A DNA stretch of 64,000 bases, taken from Strigops habroptila (taxonomy: Eukaryota > Chordata > Aves > Psittaciformes > Psittacidae). The position numbers were made by a program, and so were the translations under genes. The DNA lies in contig NC_044298.2 of NCBI RefSeq assembly GCF_004027225.2, positions 1,220,476 through 1,284,475 of the forward strand, read 5' to 3'. The notes under the pieces were generated by a model. That model was not told where the DNA came from. It saw only the letters and a program-made list of their open reading frames with translations, and made no database searches. Every line of letters begins with the position of its first letter. Position 1 is the stretch's first letter. This document shows positions 13,201 to 25,510 of the stretch, piece by piece.

Positions 13201-13754
13201 AGACTGTTGGTAACTTAACTTCTAGGATGTCCTGATTTTCTAGCAGATTTGAGCAGAAAAGAGCCCCCATGTTAAGATTTGGCTTTATATTTGCGAACTG
13301 CTTCTAAAGTAGTGGAAGTTGTGAACAGGTTTCTATGTGAGCAAGAAGCAAGCAACAGAACTCTCGCCAAACCCAGTGCATCAAAGATTTGTCAGGACCT
13401 ATTTTGATGCTATCCAATGTGCTCAATAAGCTCCTAAAGCCAGACCCACAACTCTCACATTAACAACCAAAAGGAAGGCTGATGCAGAGCATCTGCCTAT
13501 GAATGAAAGGCCCCTTAAGAAGTAAATCCAACAGTAACAAATGATGTTGTTCCATCCATGCTGCATCCAGCCGCTACCCCAACTCATAGCAATACAGCTT
13601 GGCTAATTGCAAGAGGGCAGCTGATGGCTTCAATTGCTGTTGGAGATCCTGTAAAAACCAGGAGCTGCGTAAGTTGGTAGTTGCCAGAGGAGGGCACAGC
13701 TACACTATGACTGCAGGTTGGTTGGGATAGGCGGGGTGCTCTGGGCTGTAGGAA
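4203..13754. other. Gene-poor interval
   Basis: No open frame here has the composition or the TATA / exon 1 / single coding exon layout of EDC genes. It holds a CR1 piece at 5553-5745 and short stretches resembling ancient MIR-type repeats (around 7290-7330 and 10225-10275, 'tttacagatgggga'-like). A TATATAAA at 12177-12184 followed by a possible donor at 12250 leads to no credible coding exon. Confidence 0.6.
5553..5745 (-). mobile_element. CR1 LINE 3' fragment
   Basis: Reverse-strand CR1 tail: 'accatagaatggttcgggtt', then 'ggacaccttcca', 'ccaagcccctgtgtccagcc' and 'ttgaacactgccagggatg'. A roughly 20 bp insertion sits after 'cccctgccac'. Confidence 0.9.
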
Positions 13755-14030
13755 GTCATAGAATGGTTTGGGTTGGAAAGGACCTTAAGCTCATCCAGCT
13801 CCAACCCCCTGCCACGGGCAGGGACACCTTCCACTAGAGCAGGTTGCTCCAAGCCCCTGTGTCCAACTTGGCCTTGAACACTGCCAGGGATGGGGCAGCC
13901 ACAGCTTCTCTGGGCACCCTGTGCCAGCACCCTCACAGGGAAGAATTCCTCCCTTATATCAAACCTAAATCTCCCCTGTTTCAGTTTGAACCCATCACCC
14001 CTTGTCCTATTGCTAGTGCAAGTGGCTGAG
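13755..14030 (-). mobile_element. CR1 LINE 3' fragment
   Basis: Reverse-strand CR1: 'tcatagaatggtttgggttg' through the 'ccatcaccccttgtcctatt' block. It sits next to an oppositely oriented CR1 piece at 14070. Confidence 0.9.
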
Positions 14031-14069
14031 GCACAGATGCACATCCACCAGCTGTGAGTATGTCTCTAA

Positions 14070-14442
14070 GCATTTAGTCTAGAGAAGAGAAAAGACTGAG
14101 AGGGAATCCCATCAATGCATATAAATATCCCAAAGGCAGGTCGCAGGAGGATGGTGCCATACTCTTTTAAGTGGTGCCCAGTGACAGAATGAGGAGCAAT
14201 AGCCATAAACTAACACACAAGAAGTTTCACCTCAACATGAGGAAGAACTTCTGTACGTTGAGGGTGGCAGAGCACTGGAACAGGCTGCCCAGGAGGGTCG
14301 TGGAGTCTCCCTGCCAGGAGGCATTCAAAACCAACCTGGACATGTTCCTGTGTAACCTGTTCTGGGTGGCCCTGCCTTGGTGGGGGAGTTGGACTGGGTG
14401 ATTTCCAGAGGTCCCTTCCAACCCTAATGATTCTGTGGGATG
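14070..14442 (+). mobile_element. CR1 LINE 3' fragment (divergent subfamily)
   Basis: Forward CR1: 'tcaacatgaggaagaacttc', 'acaggctgcccaggagg', 'gattccagaggtccc'-like text (here 'gatttccagaggtccc') and the end 'taatgattctgtggga'. It differs in subfamily from the piece at 13755. Confidence 0.85.
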
Positions 14443-16340
14443 CTCCAGTGTAGATTGCTGTCTGCAGCAAGCTGAGCTTTTAAAATAATGAACAGCCTGA
14501 AATAAACTGAAATAAAGGCAGGTAGTGTGCTTTGTAAGGTTAGCTAACTAAGGTTAGTTAAAACTGCTGGTTATCAGTGTCACTGAAAGCACTCTCATTT
14601 TGAAAGGTTATTTTAATTCTATAATCTTTAGTAATAGAGAACCTAATGTAACATTGTCAAGAGCAAATTTTGTGTTAGGTGACTGAGTTGCTGTTTGCTT
14701 TCAGCCTCCAAACATTCAAGGGCAGGGCTGGTGCAGACCAGGCTGAGCTCCACGGGGCATCTTGGCCTTGCTCCTGGACCCTTGGGCTGTGGCACTTGTA
14801 GTGTAGCTCTGACCTCATGTTTCCTGTCTTCCGGGCTGGGCTAACTTCACTGGATGGCATTTTGTGTGGAATTTAACCACATCCGTCTGCTTCTGTAGAC
14901 AGTTCTGAGGGCTTGATAGAGGTTTCTGAATAGCAGACACTATTTAAATGTCTTCTTAATTTCTTACCCTTTTTGGTTTTAATTAGGAATAGTAAAATGT
15001 GGCAGTTGCTTGTTGTAAGAGCAGAAAGCTGTGTTGCACAGATCATTTAAATCCAGATCACATTCATTTTTGTTGTAATACTAGTGCCCAGAAGTGGTGG
15101 AGCTCAGCAGCATTTGGCAAATGGGAAGTGTTTGCAGGCAAGAGATGTAGAGAGCATGATGAACTGAGGCAATGAGCTCTTAAACAGACACCTCTGACTA
15201 CCTAGGACCTCTTAAAGCCTGGCTGTAGCATGAAGGTATGGGTGAAAAACCATGAAGAGAGAGGCAGAAAGGCTCCTTTGTTCCCTGTTGCTGTTGTAAC
15301 CTGATGTGCTGCCTTCACAGGCCGTGATGTGACAGCCAGGAGAGGGAATGGGACAGTGCTCAGCCCTTGCTGGGTATCACCAAATGGCTTCACCCTCCTT
15401 TTAATGTGACCACATTAGAGGGATGCCCTTTGGCTACTTGGTGGAGAGCACAGCTTTATTACTTGTCTCCTAGTAGGCAGATCTGGAGCAGGCATAAGTC
15501 ATCCTCACCTCTGCTGACTCCAGGGAAATTGTGCTGCTTCAGAGCTGCTGTCTCCAATTTTATTATTACTTTTTCCCTAAGTTGGCTCCAAGACAGTCTA
15601 CTTGCTTTATTTTTTGCCTTCAAACCTTTTGTTCTTTTAAAAGATGCTTTCTTGCTGTGCAAAACAAATTGAATTTGGAGTCCTGTGGCCTAACCTTGTC
15701 ACAAGTGACAGACAGAGGTGTATCCATTTCAATGCATGTCATAGCTGATATTAAAACCAGAAAATCACTGCAAAGCTAACAATTTCTGCTATGTTCTGGT
15801 CCTGATGCATCACTCTGAGTGGCTGAGTGTTTGTGGCAGTGGAACTGTGGGTCCTTGGTAGCCTGGGAGTTTTGTGCTATGTAGGAGTGTATGCCTTCTT
15901 GGGGCTTGCTTTGCTGCAGCTCTCCCTAAATCCATTGGCCACATGATGGAGCACCAGGAATTGCTGAGCTACATTTTAAAAATGCACAAGGAATGAGGGT
16001 AAATTTATTTGGGATTTATTGGCGGATGGGGTCATAACACCTCAGTTTGTGAATAGTTGAATGTGCTGCTGCATGCAGCAGTATGGTCTAGGGGTGCCTT
16101 GGCAACCCCAGTGTTTGCTGGTAGTTTATTGATTCACTGTTAGTCATCTTATAGGTGTCTCTGTTGTTTTGAGATCCACTGTGGGGAGCTGAGTGTGTGT
16201 TAACCAGCACAGGTTGAAGCAGAGCTTGTCTTCCCATGGCTGCTGTACAATTGGGGACTTTTAGCTCCAAGTGAGGTGTGAAAAGATATAAAGGACAAAA
16301 AAACCCAAAGTAAAAGCAGGTATTTGGATGCAGTAGAGGT
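14443..16340. other. Intergenic, nothing recognised
   Basis: No gene-like open frame, RNA gene or recognisable repeat seen between the CR1 piece and the 3' end of the next minus-strand gene. Confidence 0.55.
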
Positions 16341-16346
16341 TTTATT
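16341..16346 (-). other. Likely poly(A) signal of the 17 kb EDC gene
   Basis: AATAAA on minus, followed by ACCTCTACTGCATCC, which fits the poly(A)-signal-plus-TGCATC signature of the other genes in the window. It implies a 3' UTR of about 670 nt. Confidence 0.6.
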
Positions 16347-17012
16347 ATGTTATGTTGTTTATATATCATAGAGAATAAAGTAATTCAGAGTGTAGAGCAA
16401 GTACTCTCTGACTTGCAGCTGGTACATCAGAAGTGGATGGTTAAGTAGTAAGTGCTTCACACAGTAGACTGCCCTGACTTTGAAAGTCAGGTCCTACATT
16501 TACTTGTCTTATTTCTGTTGGTTACATATAGAACAAAGCACAGAATTAAAAACCTGTTTCTTTACAAACTCTCCTCTGAAACAAAGTTAAAAGCAGAAAG
16601 AAATCTGTATTCTTAGCAGTATTATCATGGAAGGACCTATTTTTGTTGGTACTGTGCTAGCTGAGGCCACTTTGACGATGCAATGCCATCCACGTGAGTG
16701 ATTATGCCCATGGTAAACTCACATATCCTTTACATTGGCAGCCAAGGAAAAACTGTCTTCACGTGGTCAAGATCTGAGCCCACTGTAGATGATAGGAGAC
16801 TGTACATACGAAGCTATGAGTTCTTTAAATTTAATGCAGAGTATAACATGGAGAGGATTAAATAAGGGCTGGTTTGTGAAGGTGCTGTCTGCAAGCCCCA
16901 GAGATTGCAGCAGGAGAAGAGCCGTGCTTCGGAAAGCTGTGTCTCTGAACTCAGCTATGGTGTGCATCTTTCTCTTCATCGCCTGGTTGTTCTGTGGGCT
17001 CCTCCATGGAGC

Positions 17013-17468
17013 TTATTGTTGCCCACAGTTGTACTGGTAACTGTTGGACCACTGGTATGAATAAGGATACGAGCTGTGCTGGTACGTGTGGGTCGGAGTG
17101 CATATCTGAGGGCATCTCGTAATGCCTGCCCGGCCGCACTGTGACACGCAGAGGTTCTCCCCGCCCTGCACGACGGACTGAGGGAAAGCCATGGTGCACA
17201 GATCAGGAGACCTGGTGCTACAGGAGGAAGAGTGGTCTTCCACAATGTGTGTCTCAACACACCCTGATGAGCATGGTGCAGAGCATCTGGGGATGGTCTG
17301 CACGGTTTTCCTCAGCCCACAGACCTTGGGGCCCTTGGAAGCGCATGGTGCACATGACACGTACTTCACTGGGCAGGGGTTGTGGCATTGCATGAACACC
17401 GGTGTGGCACACTTTGTTGCACCTGGAATATAGTACTGCTGCTTGTATTGGTACCCGTAATAGGACAT
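17013..17468 (-). CDS. EDC Cys/Gln/Tyr-rich protein, unassigned (151 aa)
   Basis: A small EDC structural protein, probably expressed in cornifying keratinocytes. The N-terminus is aromatic and Gln/Lys-rich (MSYYGYQYKQQYYIPG). The middle holds most of the 16 cysteines in pairs such as NPCPVKYVSCAPC and CSAPCSSGC, with prolines. The C-terminus is Tyr/Ser/Gln-rich and ends YNCGQQ. Gln and Lys at both ends suit transglutaminase cross-linking, and the cysteines suit disulfide bonding. No enzymatic domain, signal peptide or membrane segment is seen. The start is the first ATG after the acceptor TTTTGTAG|GTTC (exon 2 from 17489). TATA box, short exon 1 and poly(A) signal are all present. It resembles the Gln-motif or Tyr-motif EDC genes described in birds (EDQM or EDYM types), but I cannot assign it. 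It forms a head-to-head pair with the plus-strand CBP at 25 kb. Confidence 0.85.
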   Translation of the reverse strand: MSYYGYQYKQQYYIPGATKCATPVFMQCHNPCPVKYVSCAPCASKGPKVCGLRKTVQTIPRCSAPCSSGCVETHIVEDHSSSCSTRSPDLCTMAFPQSVVQGGENLCVSQCGRAGITRCPQICTPTHTYQHSSYPYSYQWSNSYQYNCGQQ

Positions 17469-17489
17469 TGTTCTGGGGTGGGGATGAAC

Positions 17490-19206
17490 CTACAAAATGA
17501 AATAGGGAAGAAAGGTAAATGAATTTCCTGATATCTGACAAGCTGTCTTTCTACTGTGGAGATTGCTGCTGACTCTCAACCCTCCTCTCTAGCAGAAACT
17601 GCACAGCATCGCATTTAACTAATCTCTCATAGCTTCAGATGTTATGTGGAGCAGGTAGCTATTATCCCTAGAAGGAGGGGAATTTCAGCCATAGCTGCAA
17701 AGTGACCCACGTGCTCTCCAGCTAGTGCAGCAATGGAGTATCTAGGGTTAGTGCTGAGGTTCTCATCTTTTTGTGGCAAGAGCTATCATTTATTTTCTTT
17801 GTAGATGCTTCAGCTAAAACTGGAATTGCGTTCTGCTGGCACAAGGTAAAGCAAAAAAAAGTATTGCCCTTCTTTATGTCAATTTAAATTGCAGAACAGG
17901 GGATTGTTATCTCTGTAATTGGCAGGGTGATGTGGCAGAGCTCTGTTTTTAAAAGCCTAATGTTCTTTAAGGATGGAGTGACTTTTGAAAGTCTGGCTCA
18001 AGCTGCCAGTATCCCATATGGGGAGAAAAGGTAACTCTCTGCATCTCAGCATGTAGCTGGGCAGTTGCTTTACTGGCTGCTCTGTACTCTGCTGCTTCTT
18101 GCTCTCTCTGTGTGTTTGCTCCATTAGAAGCTGGGCACCGAAGGGCTGCAAGAACCACAGGAGGAGTCTGCTCAGGTCTGCACCTTAATTAGCCTGTGGA
18201 ACACCCTATACTGCCAGGGCTGAAGTGCTCCTGGCATGGAGATGATCTTCCTTGAAGGCGGGAGGGTGCAGGGTCTGCCCCATCTCCTGGGTTGAGGCAT
18301 TGCCTGGCTAGGGGACATCAGAGCTGTCTCTGCCATACCTGGAAGATGAGGCATCCATTCCAAAGATGTGATTGAGCGTGGAGAAGTGCTGAGACCTTGG
18401 ATTTCCTAATTAAAATCTGCCTGTAAATCAGCTTTCCTCAGCATTAGCAAATGGCACTTGGATGTCTGCAATTTGGTGGCAGCTGCTTCTGCAGATACAC
18501 AGGACTATAACAACAAGCTCACAAGGGTCAGGTCCCAGCTACTGTAGATCAACATGATTTTTTTAGAAAGCTGATAATTAACTGCAGACACGACAGAAAT
18601 GCCAGTCAGGATTGGATCTTGGTATGTTTTGAAAGGGGGGGGTAATATTAGCGCTTGTAAAGAAGAATCCCCCCCAAAAGTGTGTCTAAAAGGGGTCTCA
18701 AATATGCAGAAGCCAAAATTTCCTTCAGTTATTCCAGATAAAAATTAGCCTCTGTGGTATTATAGAAGTAATCTACATCAGTCTTTGGTTAAGGTGGTAA
18801 CGGTCAGAGTATTTACTGCCAACAGAAATAGTTACTTGAACTACTAAAATAAGTGGTCTCTAATATAGGACAAATCTAGAATTTGAGGTTTTCTTCAAAG
18901 AAAATCAAAGATATGGGTATCTAAACAGCCAGATCAAAGTGAAAACATCACATCCCAAATGGAGTGAAGTTCTGTAAATCTCAGGCTCAACTTTAAAACC
19001 CTCTATCTGTCTCTGCCTGTAAAAAAAAAAGAATAAAAAACCCAACAAACATCCTTTAAAAGAACCAACCCTCTTAATTCGCAGTGTCAAAGCATTTCCG
19101 TAAGATCTAGATTCAAGTTCAAAGTAGCAACAAAAGGATATTTTGCTAGTTAGAAAGAGAAATAGGGAAATAACTTACCGAGCTCCCAGTGGAGAGTAAG
19201 AACTGG
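17490..19206 (-). other. Noncoding exon 1 and 5' UTR intron of the 17 kb EDC gene
   Basis: Exon 1 ends at 19179 with the donor GCTCG|GTAAGTTA. The acceptor TTTCATTTTGTAG lies just before 17489. The 1.69 kb intron shows no gene or identified repeat. Confidence 0.65.
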
Positions 19207-19228
19207 ATCGAAAGCTTGGAAGTGTGTG

Positions 19229-19236
19229 TTTTTATA
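19229..19236 (-). promoter_or_regulatory. TATA box of the 17 kb EDC gene
   Basis: TATAAAAA on minus, about 57 nt upstream of the exon 1 donor, the same arrangement as in the neighbouring genes. Confidence 0.7.
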
Positions 19237-19989
19237 TGGTCTTTTACAGTGCAAGGAAAACCTGAGCCACTGTGTATCAAATCCTAATTGGATACAGGAG
19301 AGAATTAATATGTTATTATCCCCAAATACCATGAAATGCACCTCACACCCTCCGGGTTCTTTCCATTTTAAATCCTTATGGGAGAAGTAAAACCTGCTTT
19401 TTATTCCATTGACGTTGATAATTATGTGAAGAAATCTATCCCTCTCCTCTTAAAGCTTCTTTTAGCAGACTGACAATCTGGAAGCAGCAGGTTGGAGTGG
19501 GCAATGATCATTCTTACTCAGTTTTCCCTTTTGTTCATTTAAATGCAGGTAGGCAGCTTGGGGGCATTGAGGAATGTGGCTTTGTCAAGGGAGAGATGTA
19601 TACAAAGGTTGGCACTCTTTGTATGGCTGATCAAGTGCTTTTCAAACTTAATAAGAGTCATTCCCTGATTTTATTAGGCTTTGCATTTGGTTTGGTTTTA
19701 TGGCTGGAAATGAGGGCAGTGGAAGGTATGCAGGCAAGCCCATGTTGCATTTTGGTGGGGTGTAAAACTGCCAGGGCTGTGTCCAAGACTCATTGTCTAG
19801 CAAATTAAAATCTCCTTGGAAGCTGGCATAGCTCACTTGCAAGGAATTGTGTTTTTCCAAGGGTTTAAAAGCTGGCTGTGTGCTTTCTACAGGCAGTTGT
19901 GGTCCTACAGGCACTCTGATTTGATTAGCAATTGTGTTGGTGACGTGATTGGTTTCCTTTGGGAAGAAACAAGGAATTACAAGGTTGGA

Positions 19990-20325
19990 CTAGAATATCT
20001 GAAGAGAGGCTACAAGGATGCTGGAGAGGGATCTCTTCACCAGGGACCGCAGCAACAGGACAGGGAGTAATGGGTTCAAACTTAACCAGGGGAAGTTCAG
20101 CTTAGATATAAGGAAGAAGTTCTTCCCTGGGAGGGTGGTGAGGTGCTGGCATAGGTTGCCCAGAGAAGCTGTGGCTGCCCCATCCCTGGCAGTGTTCAAG
20201 GCCAGGTCAGATGGTGCTTGGAGCAACCTGGTCTAGTAGAAGGTGTCCCTGCCCATGGCAGGGGGTTGGAACTAGATGATCTTCAGGTCCTTTCCAAGCT
20301 AAACCATTCTATCATTCTATGGCAT
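19990..20325 (+). mobile_element. CR1 LINE 3' fragment
   Basis: Forward CR1 from 'agaatatctgaagagaggct' through 'gaagaagttcttccctggga' and 'gcaacctggtctagtagaag' to 'aaccattctatcattctatg'. Confidence 0.9.
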
Positions 20326-20815
20326 CCCAGTAATAGCAAAGAGCGGAGGTTTTTTTCCTAATGACCACATTATCTTACTCTATGACCATCCCAACAACTG
20401 CTGGTTTGCACCCAGACCTCAGCTGTGCCTGTGCAGATGCTGCCTGTACGTGTGCCTTGTGCTTGTCAATCAGAAGGTAAACTGCTCCCTACAAGTGATG
20501 TAATTAGTAGCCTTTGACGTCTGGAGACGCATCCTTTAAATTGGGTGTGTGCTGGCATTCAGCTTGAAGACTGTGGCTCATGTAAAACATTAATGAGCAT
20601 TTGTGAGGAGTTTTAAGAGGTCCTGTTATGAAGATGCTATTTAATGTCTCTGTCAGTGCTATTCTTGTGTTATATGTGGGTAAATATAGGTCTGCACGAA
20701 CATGGTACTGGTGAGGACCATCTTAGTTTATCAGTAGAGCAAAGCTGAGGTGTGGGATGAGAATAGGCTCTGATCCAGGTCATGCCATGAGGGATGACTG
20801 TGGTTTAACAAAGTT

Positions 20816-20882
20816 AGAATCGCAGAATCATAGAATAGTTAGGGTTAGAAAGGAATTTAAGATCATCTAGTTCCAACCCCCA
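20816..20882 (-). mobile_element. Short CR1 3' tail
   Basis: 'cagaatcatagaatagttag' followed by 'gatcatctagttccaac': the last 65 bp of a reverse-strand CR1. Confidence 0.85.
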
Positions 20883-21844
20883 AGTTTAACATTCTTGTCC
20901 TTTTTCGTCTTTCCAGCTCAGAGTATCTCTTCAGAAAAGGGCTCGCTGAAAATAGTGGTTTAGCTCCCTGATTTTATACAACTAGTAAATATAATACAAG
21001 TTTGTCTATTATAAAGGGGAATATAGTTATAACCACGAATACTGACTCTTGTTGCAACCCCTTTTTTTTTTTTGGATCAGATGATGGATACAGGTAGAAA
21101 GGTCAATGCTTCATCTTGGTGTCACATGTTAAGCAATAATCACTGTCATCTGCTTCAGGCGGAATATTGTTCCCAGTGGGAATGCATTGTCCAATTAGTT
21201 AAGTTTAATTCAGAGGTAATGCTCAGAGGCAGGAGCTTTTAATAGGAGTTTCATCCCTGCATTTACCTTGGTGTATTTGCCTGAGTGTGGCAGATCATTG
21301 CTCTTCACCTTTCCATTGCATAGCTCATAATACAGCATGAAGAGCCTCAACTGCTGGGTAATAACTCTCGGCAATGGGAAAAGGGGTATTTCTTCTCTGG
21401 TTCTCAACCTTCCTGGTGAATTTATGGCTCATGGCTTAATGAGAAGTCATGAGCTATCACATGGAGTAATGAGAAGTATCAGGACCAGCTGATAAGATCG
21501 AGAGCCCCTTGTTTCTGTAGCTGTTCGCATCTATTGAATTCAAAGCACCTAATGGAAGGCTAAGTATGCAGAATAATGTAGTGATGCTGGTGGTTTGATG
21601 CTGGGTCAGCGGGAAGTGATAGGTTTGGTTAAGTGTATAGGGCAACAGTTTTGGAGCTCTTCTGTGGAGAACAGGCATCAAGGCTAACCTTTGGATGTTT
21701 GCAACATACCTCCAAGCCTGTCCTGCTTTTTTGTAAGGTGGGCATCAAGCTGTATAGCTGGTCCTTCAGAAGAAGAATAGCTCTGGATATTACTCATGGG
21801 ATATCTGAAACCTTGTTCATAAGAAAAAAACCCATGCATCACAA

Positions 21845-21897
21845 CAGTAAAATCATAGAACAGTAAAATCATAGAATAGTAAAATCATAAAATTCAA
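21845..21897. repeat. Short tandem repeat derived from a CR1 tail
   Basis: Three imperfect copies of a 16 bp unit, 'agtaaaatcatagaa', ending in 'taaaattcaatc'. The unit looks like the terminal octamer region of CR1. Confidence 0.7.
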
Positions 21898-24739
21898 TCT
21901 TTTAATGCAAAAATCTGTTCCACACTCTCACAGTCACAAGTTCAACTCCCCTGCAACTGCCGTCTCTTCACAGCCTTTATGGTATTTAAAATAACTTTAG
22001 GATTAAGTGGGAAAAACCTCAGTGGCTTCTCATGTCTGTATTCTTTGTTAGGAAATGAAATGTGCTAAACCTCTCAATGTTTCAATCTATTTAGCTGTAG
22101 TGTGGTAGTTATAAAGCTGATCACACATACCTGAGAAACCAAGAGAAATGCATGAAGCTCTGAGCCTCGAATTAATTTCATACACTTTCGTAGTCAGCCT
22201 GGTGGAGAGGACACCTTTTTGGGTGCAAAATCCTTATTAGCCAAAGACACCATGTAATTGATGTAATTATTTCTAGGGTTCCTGCCTTACTTGCTGTGGT
22301 GTGCACACTAAACCACACACGTTTTCAGTTTTAAACTTCATTATTTGTTGTGTTTCAGTGGGCTCAGGGATGGATTGGAGTCTTGATACCTGCTTTTTTG
22401 GCCAGTATAATCAAATGGATGTCTTCGGAGAGCTCCCTGCTTTTGTGGTGAGCTCTAGCTTGGTCCTGTAAGGGTTTATACAGTTTTCCTACATATCGTT
22501 ACAGATAGGTCTGTATCTCCTTATAGATAGAGGACTATTAAAGTCTTGAAGAATCTTAATATATCAGTTACATACAGAATAAATGTGTCCTGTCAGTGCT
22601 TCTGAGTGCTTGAAGATGTTGGTGGCTCAGGTGTTTTTTCTGTCTCGTGATGAATACAAAGATGATGAGTTTTGTGCTTAGTATCTTGAGTTTTTATGGT
22701 ATGAGGTTTGATTCTTGAGCTTGTTTTAACTGGTACATTGAGCCAACATGTGCGCTGTTTTGTTTCCTGATGGGCACACCCTTTAGGTACTGAGTTTTGG
22801 TTCACTGGTTAACTCATCACTTTTATTTCCTTGCCCTCTTTGGTAGTGAGCTGGCAGTTGTAATACTCTTGTTAACAAAAGCACATGTGACAACACCAGT
22901 TGTGTAGAACATTAACGAGCTTTTATGATGTGCTTTGAAATGCTTTCAGAAAGCTTTGACATGCCTGGTGTCAGTGTTGTTAACCTTTATGTTCAGATAA
23001 ATGGGTCCTGCAGTGACATTAACCACAAGCAGTCTGCAGCAGAGAATGCAACAAACCCCAGCAGTGTAGATTCTTCTTACACTGGACTGAAGATCTTGAC
23101 TTTTCAGGACAGGATTATGTATATATGTCTAAAATAAGACTGAACATAATTTTATCTTCTGCTGGCTAACTTGAAAATAGTAATTAGGTATTTAATTCAA
23201 TGTTTTTGAGGCATTACTGTAGGGGTAAATTGCTACCCAGTCTAAGCTGAGATAAAGACATATGTTGCAATTCACATGGTTACCTTCAATTGTAGAAAAG
23301 GCAGAGCCAGTTTTGCAAAGGAATTACAGACATCTTATGTTGCTCTCAAACATTATGACACGATGAAGATAAATCTCAGTATGCAAGTAAAGTAGAAAAG
23401 CATCCCAGTCATTTCTGTTGAGATCTTCATGTTTCTACTCAACAGCAGCATATAATGCTGTCCTTCAAATCATATCAAATTTTGCTGCCAATCTGATAAT
23501 ATAGAAAATGTTTCCCTTGAGATTCCTTGGAGGGAGGGAACTTCAGTTCTGCAGTGTTACTGCATCCACCTCTAACTCTACAAAAGGAAGGCTTTTCCTT
23601 GCAAGAACATGCTGCTGCTGGGAGGAAGGGAGAAGGCTTTGTGAGGTTTAGTATAATAGAAGAGCCCAAGTTGTCTCTATTACTACAGAAGTAGTAATAT
23701 CTTATATTCTTATATAGTAAAATATCTTTGTTTTGAAGTAAAATGAAGTGTAAATTGGAATGAACAAGTTGCTACCCACTATGGTTGGGAGAGAGTGTCT
23801 GTATGCCACATGCCATTGCCATCCTTGGCATCTGTTGACTCTACCGTGGAGTGTCAGAAGGCTTCCTCCTCATGCTGGTGTTTAACATGGATGATAACCC
23901 CACACTGACAATTCATCAGCCATTGGGATTCCAAACTGCATCTTCCACACATTGTTCTACATGTGCAATGTGCATTATTAGAATGGCTTTAGGTGCCCCT
24001 TTACTGAAAAAGTGACTCACTGGAAAAAATGCCTGACAAGGTCTTGCTTAAGTCACACCCTATTTATTGTCGTTCTGCCATTCCTCTAATCAGGTCATGA
24101 TTTATAGGTTCATAGTATGAGACATTTAACTTCATGTGAATATGGCCTTAGCCTTTTTTCGTGGTTTTTTTTTTTTTTTTTTTAATGGCTAAAGCTTACA
24201 TGTTAAAAGAAACTCATGCTTGGTGTCTAATTGGAAGAGCTGCACTGACTGACTTGGATATGGAACTCTATAAAATTAATGATTTCTACAGTGTGCCAGA
24301 GCTTTGACCAGACATTGTATTAGCCTCATTTCATGACAAAACCATGAACCTGGCTACCCCTAGCCCAAGGACACAGGTTATCCCTCGCTTTTGCAACTCT
24401 TTCTGGGCTGAGCCAAGTATGTTTTCTTCCAAGAAAATGGCTATTTGCCACCTGTCCAGAAACAAGTCCATTCATCAAGCATGAACCATATAAACGTTTT
24501 GTCTTTCTGCAAGGTGCAGGCAGAGTATCACCTCTATATAAAGTTTTGAAAGAGCAGAGGCTGGAGGGCAGTAAAGTACAGGTCATATGGGGTAGTACAG
24601 ACTAATAATTACAAAGAGTGATTTATTTTAAACAATTGACATTCATTAACAATGTTGAGTTTTGAAAGAAATGTGTTTAGTAATCGATTAAGATGTTATG
24701 CACATAGATGATTCATGCTGTGGGCAGTCTAAGGGCAAG

Positions 24740-24747
24740 TATAAAAG
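24740..24747 (+). promoter_or_regulatory. TATA box of the EDbeta-like gene
   Basis: TATAAAAG, about 30 nt upstream of the inferred exon 1, which ends at a strong donor (TAG|GTAAGT, intron from 24801). A second TATATAAAG at about 24535 is not followed by a comparable exon. Confidence 0.75.
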
Positions 24748-24769
24748 TGCTCGACATCAGATCTTGTAT

Positions 24770-25168
24770 AATCATTTCTCTTATTTCTCTTGTGAAGTAG
24801 GTAAGTTACATCTGAATTCCTCTTTCTAACAAAGCCTTTGTTTGTAGTTTTAAGTCAAGATGAATCCTGTGCAAATATTATGATATCAGTCTGAAATTTT
24901 CTTGATGTAAATCAATAAATTTTTGACTGTTCAGCTGTTGGTTTTGGTAAATGCAGATCTGGATGATGAGCTCTGATTAGTTTTTCATGAGAACTCATTT
25001 CCAGGTGTTACTGTGTTCAAATACAAGATTTAGAAGAGTCTTCTAGGGACTGAGCTATGAAAATTCCGCCTTTCCTTCTATCTTGTTTTTAGTCTTTTAT
25101 TAGGATGTTTGATTGTGAAACTTAAAAGAACTTGTGCCTTCTTTTTATACTGTTCCCTTGCTTTTCAG
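24770..25168 (+). other. Noncoding exon 1 and 5' UTR intron of the EDbeta-like gene
   Basis: Exon 1 is about 24770-24800. The 368 bp intron runs from GTAAGT at 24801 to CTTTTCAG ending at 25168. Exon 2 gives 18 nt of leader before the ATG. Confidence 0.7.
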
Positions 25169-25186
25169 ATTAACTGCCCCTGAACA

Positions 25187-25510
25187 ATGGTGCACTCTCT
25201 AAGCCCATGCACTGATGGTAGTGCTTCCCCGTGTGGGGTGGCTGTGCCACAGCCCGTTGCTGATAGCTGCAATGAGCCCTGTGTCCGTCAGTGTCCTGAC
25301 TCCAGGGTGGTGATCTACCCTCCGCCAGTGGTTGTGACCTTCCCTGGACCCATCCTCAGCACCTTCCCACAGCAGAGCGTTGTGGGATCTGCAGGAACCC
25401 CTGAAGTTGGAAGTGGCTTCAGTGCTGCCCATACTCCTGGGGCCTCCCATGTTTATGGTGGTGCCAGATGGGGACGGGGATACCCGATTGGAAGCTGTAG
25501 ACCATGCTAA
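25187..25510 (+). CDS. Corneous beta-protein, EDbeta-like (107 aa)
   Basis: A beta-keratin family (CBP) protein. The N-terminus is [11 protein letters not shown], then [20 protein letters not shown] and [20 protein letters not shown] form the conserved core that folds into the beta-sheet of CBP filaments (residues about 28-66). The C-terminal part lacks the long Gly-Gly-Tyr repeats of claw CBPs and ends [11 protein letters not shown]. It is short and lies apart from the main CBP cluster, beside EDMTF genes. That fits the single divergent CBP called EDbeta in birds; the family is certain, the orthology is inferred. The ATG lies 18 nt into exon 2. Confidence 0.9.
   Translation: MVHSLSPCTDGSASPCGVAVPQPVADSCNEPCVRQCPDSRVVIYPPPVVVTFPGPILSTFPQQSVVGSAGTPEVGSGFSAAHTPGASHVYGGARWGRGYPIGSCRPC

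Larger units (their letters stand above)
19237..24739. other. Divergent intergenic spacer between the 17 kb gene and the EDbeta-like gene
   Basis: Contains CR1 pieces at 19990-20325 and 20816-20882 and a small CR1-tail-derived repeat at 21845-21897. No further coding exon is recognised. A possible old MIR/L3-like remnant lies near 22910-22990 ('ttatgatgtgctttg'). Confidence 0.55.
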
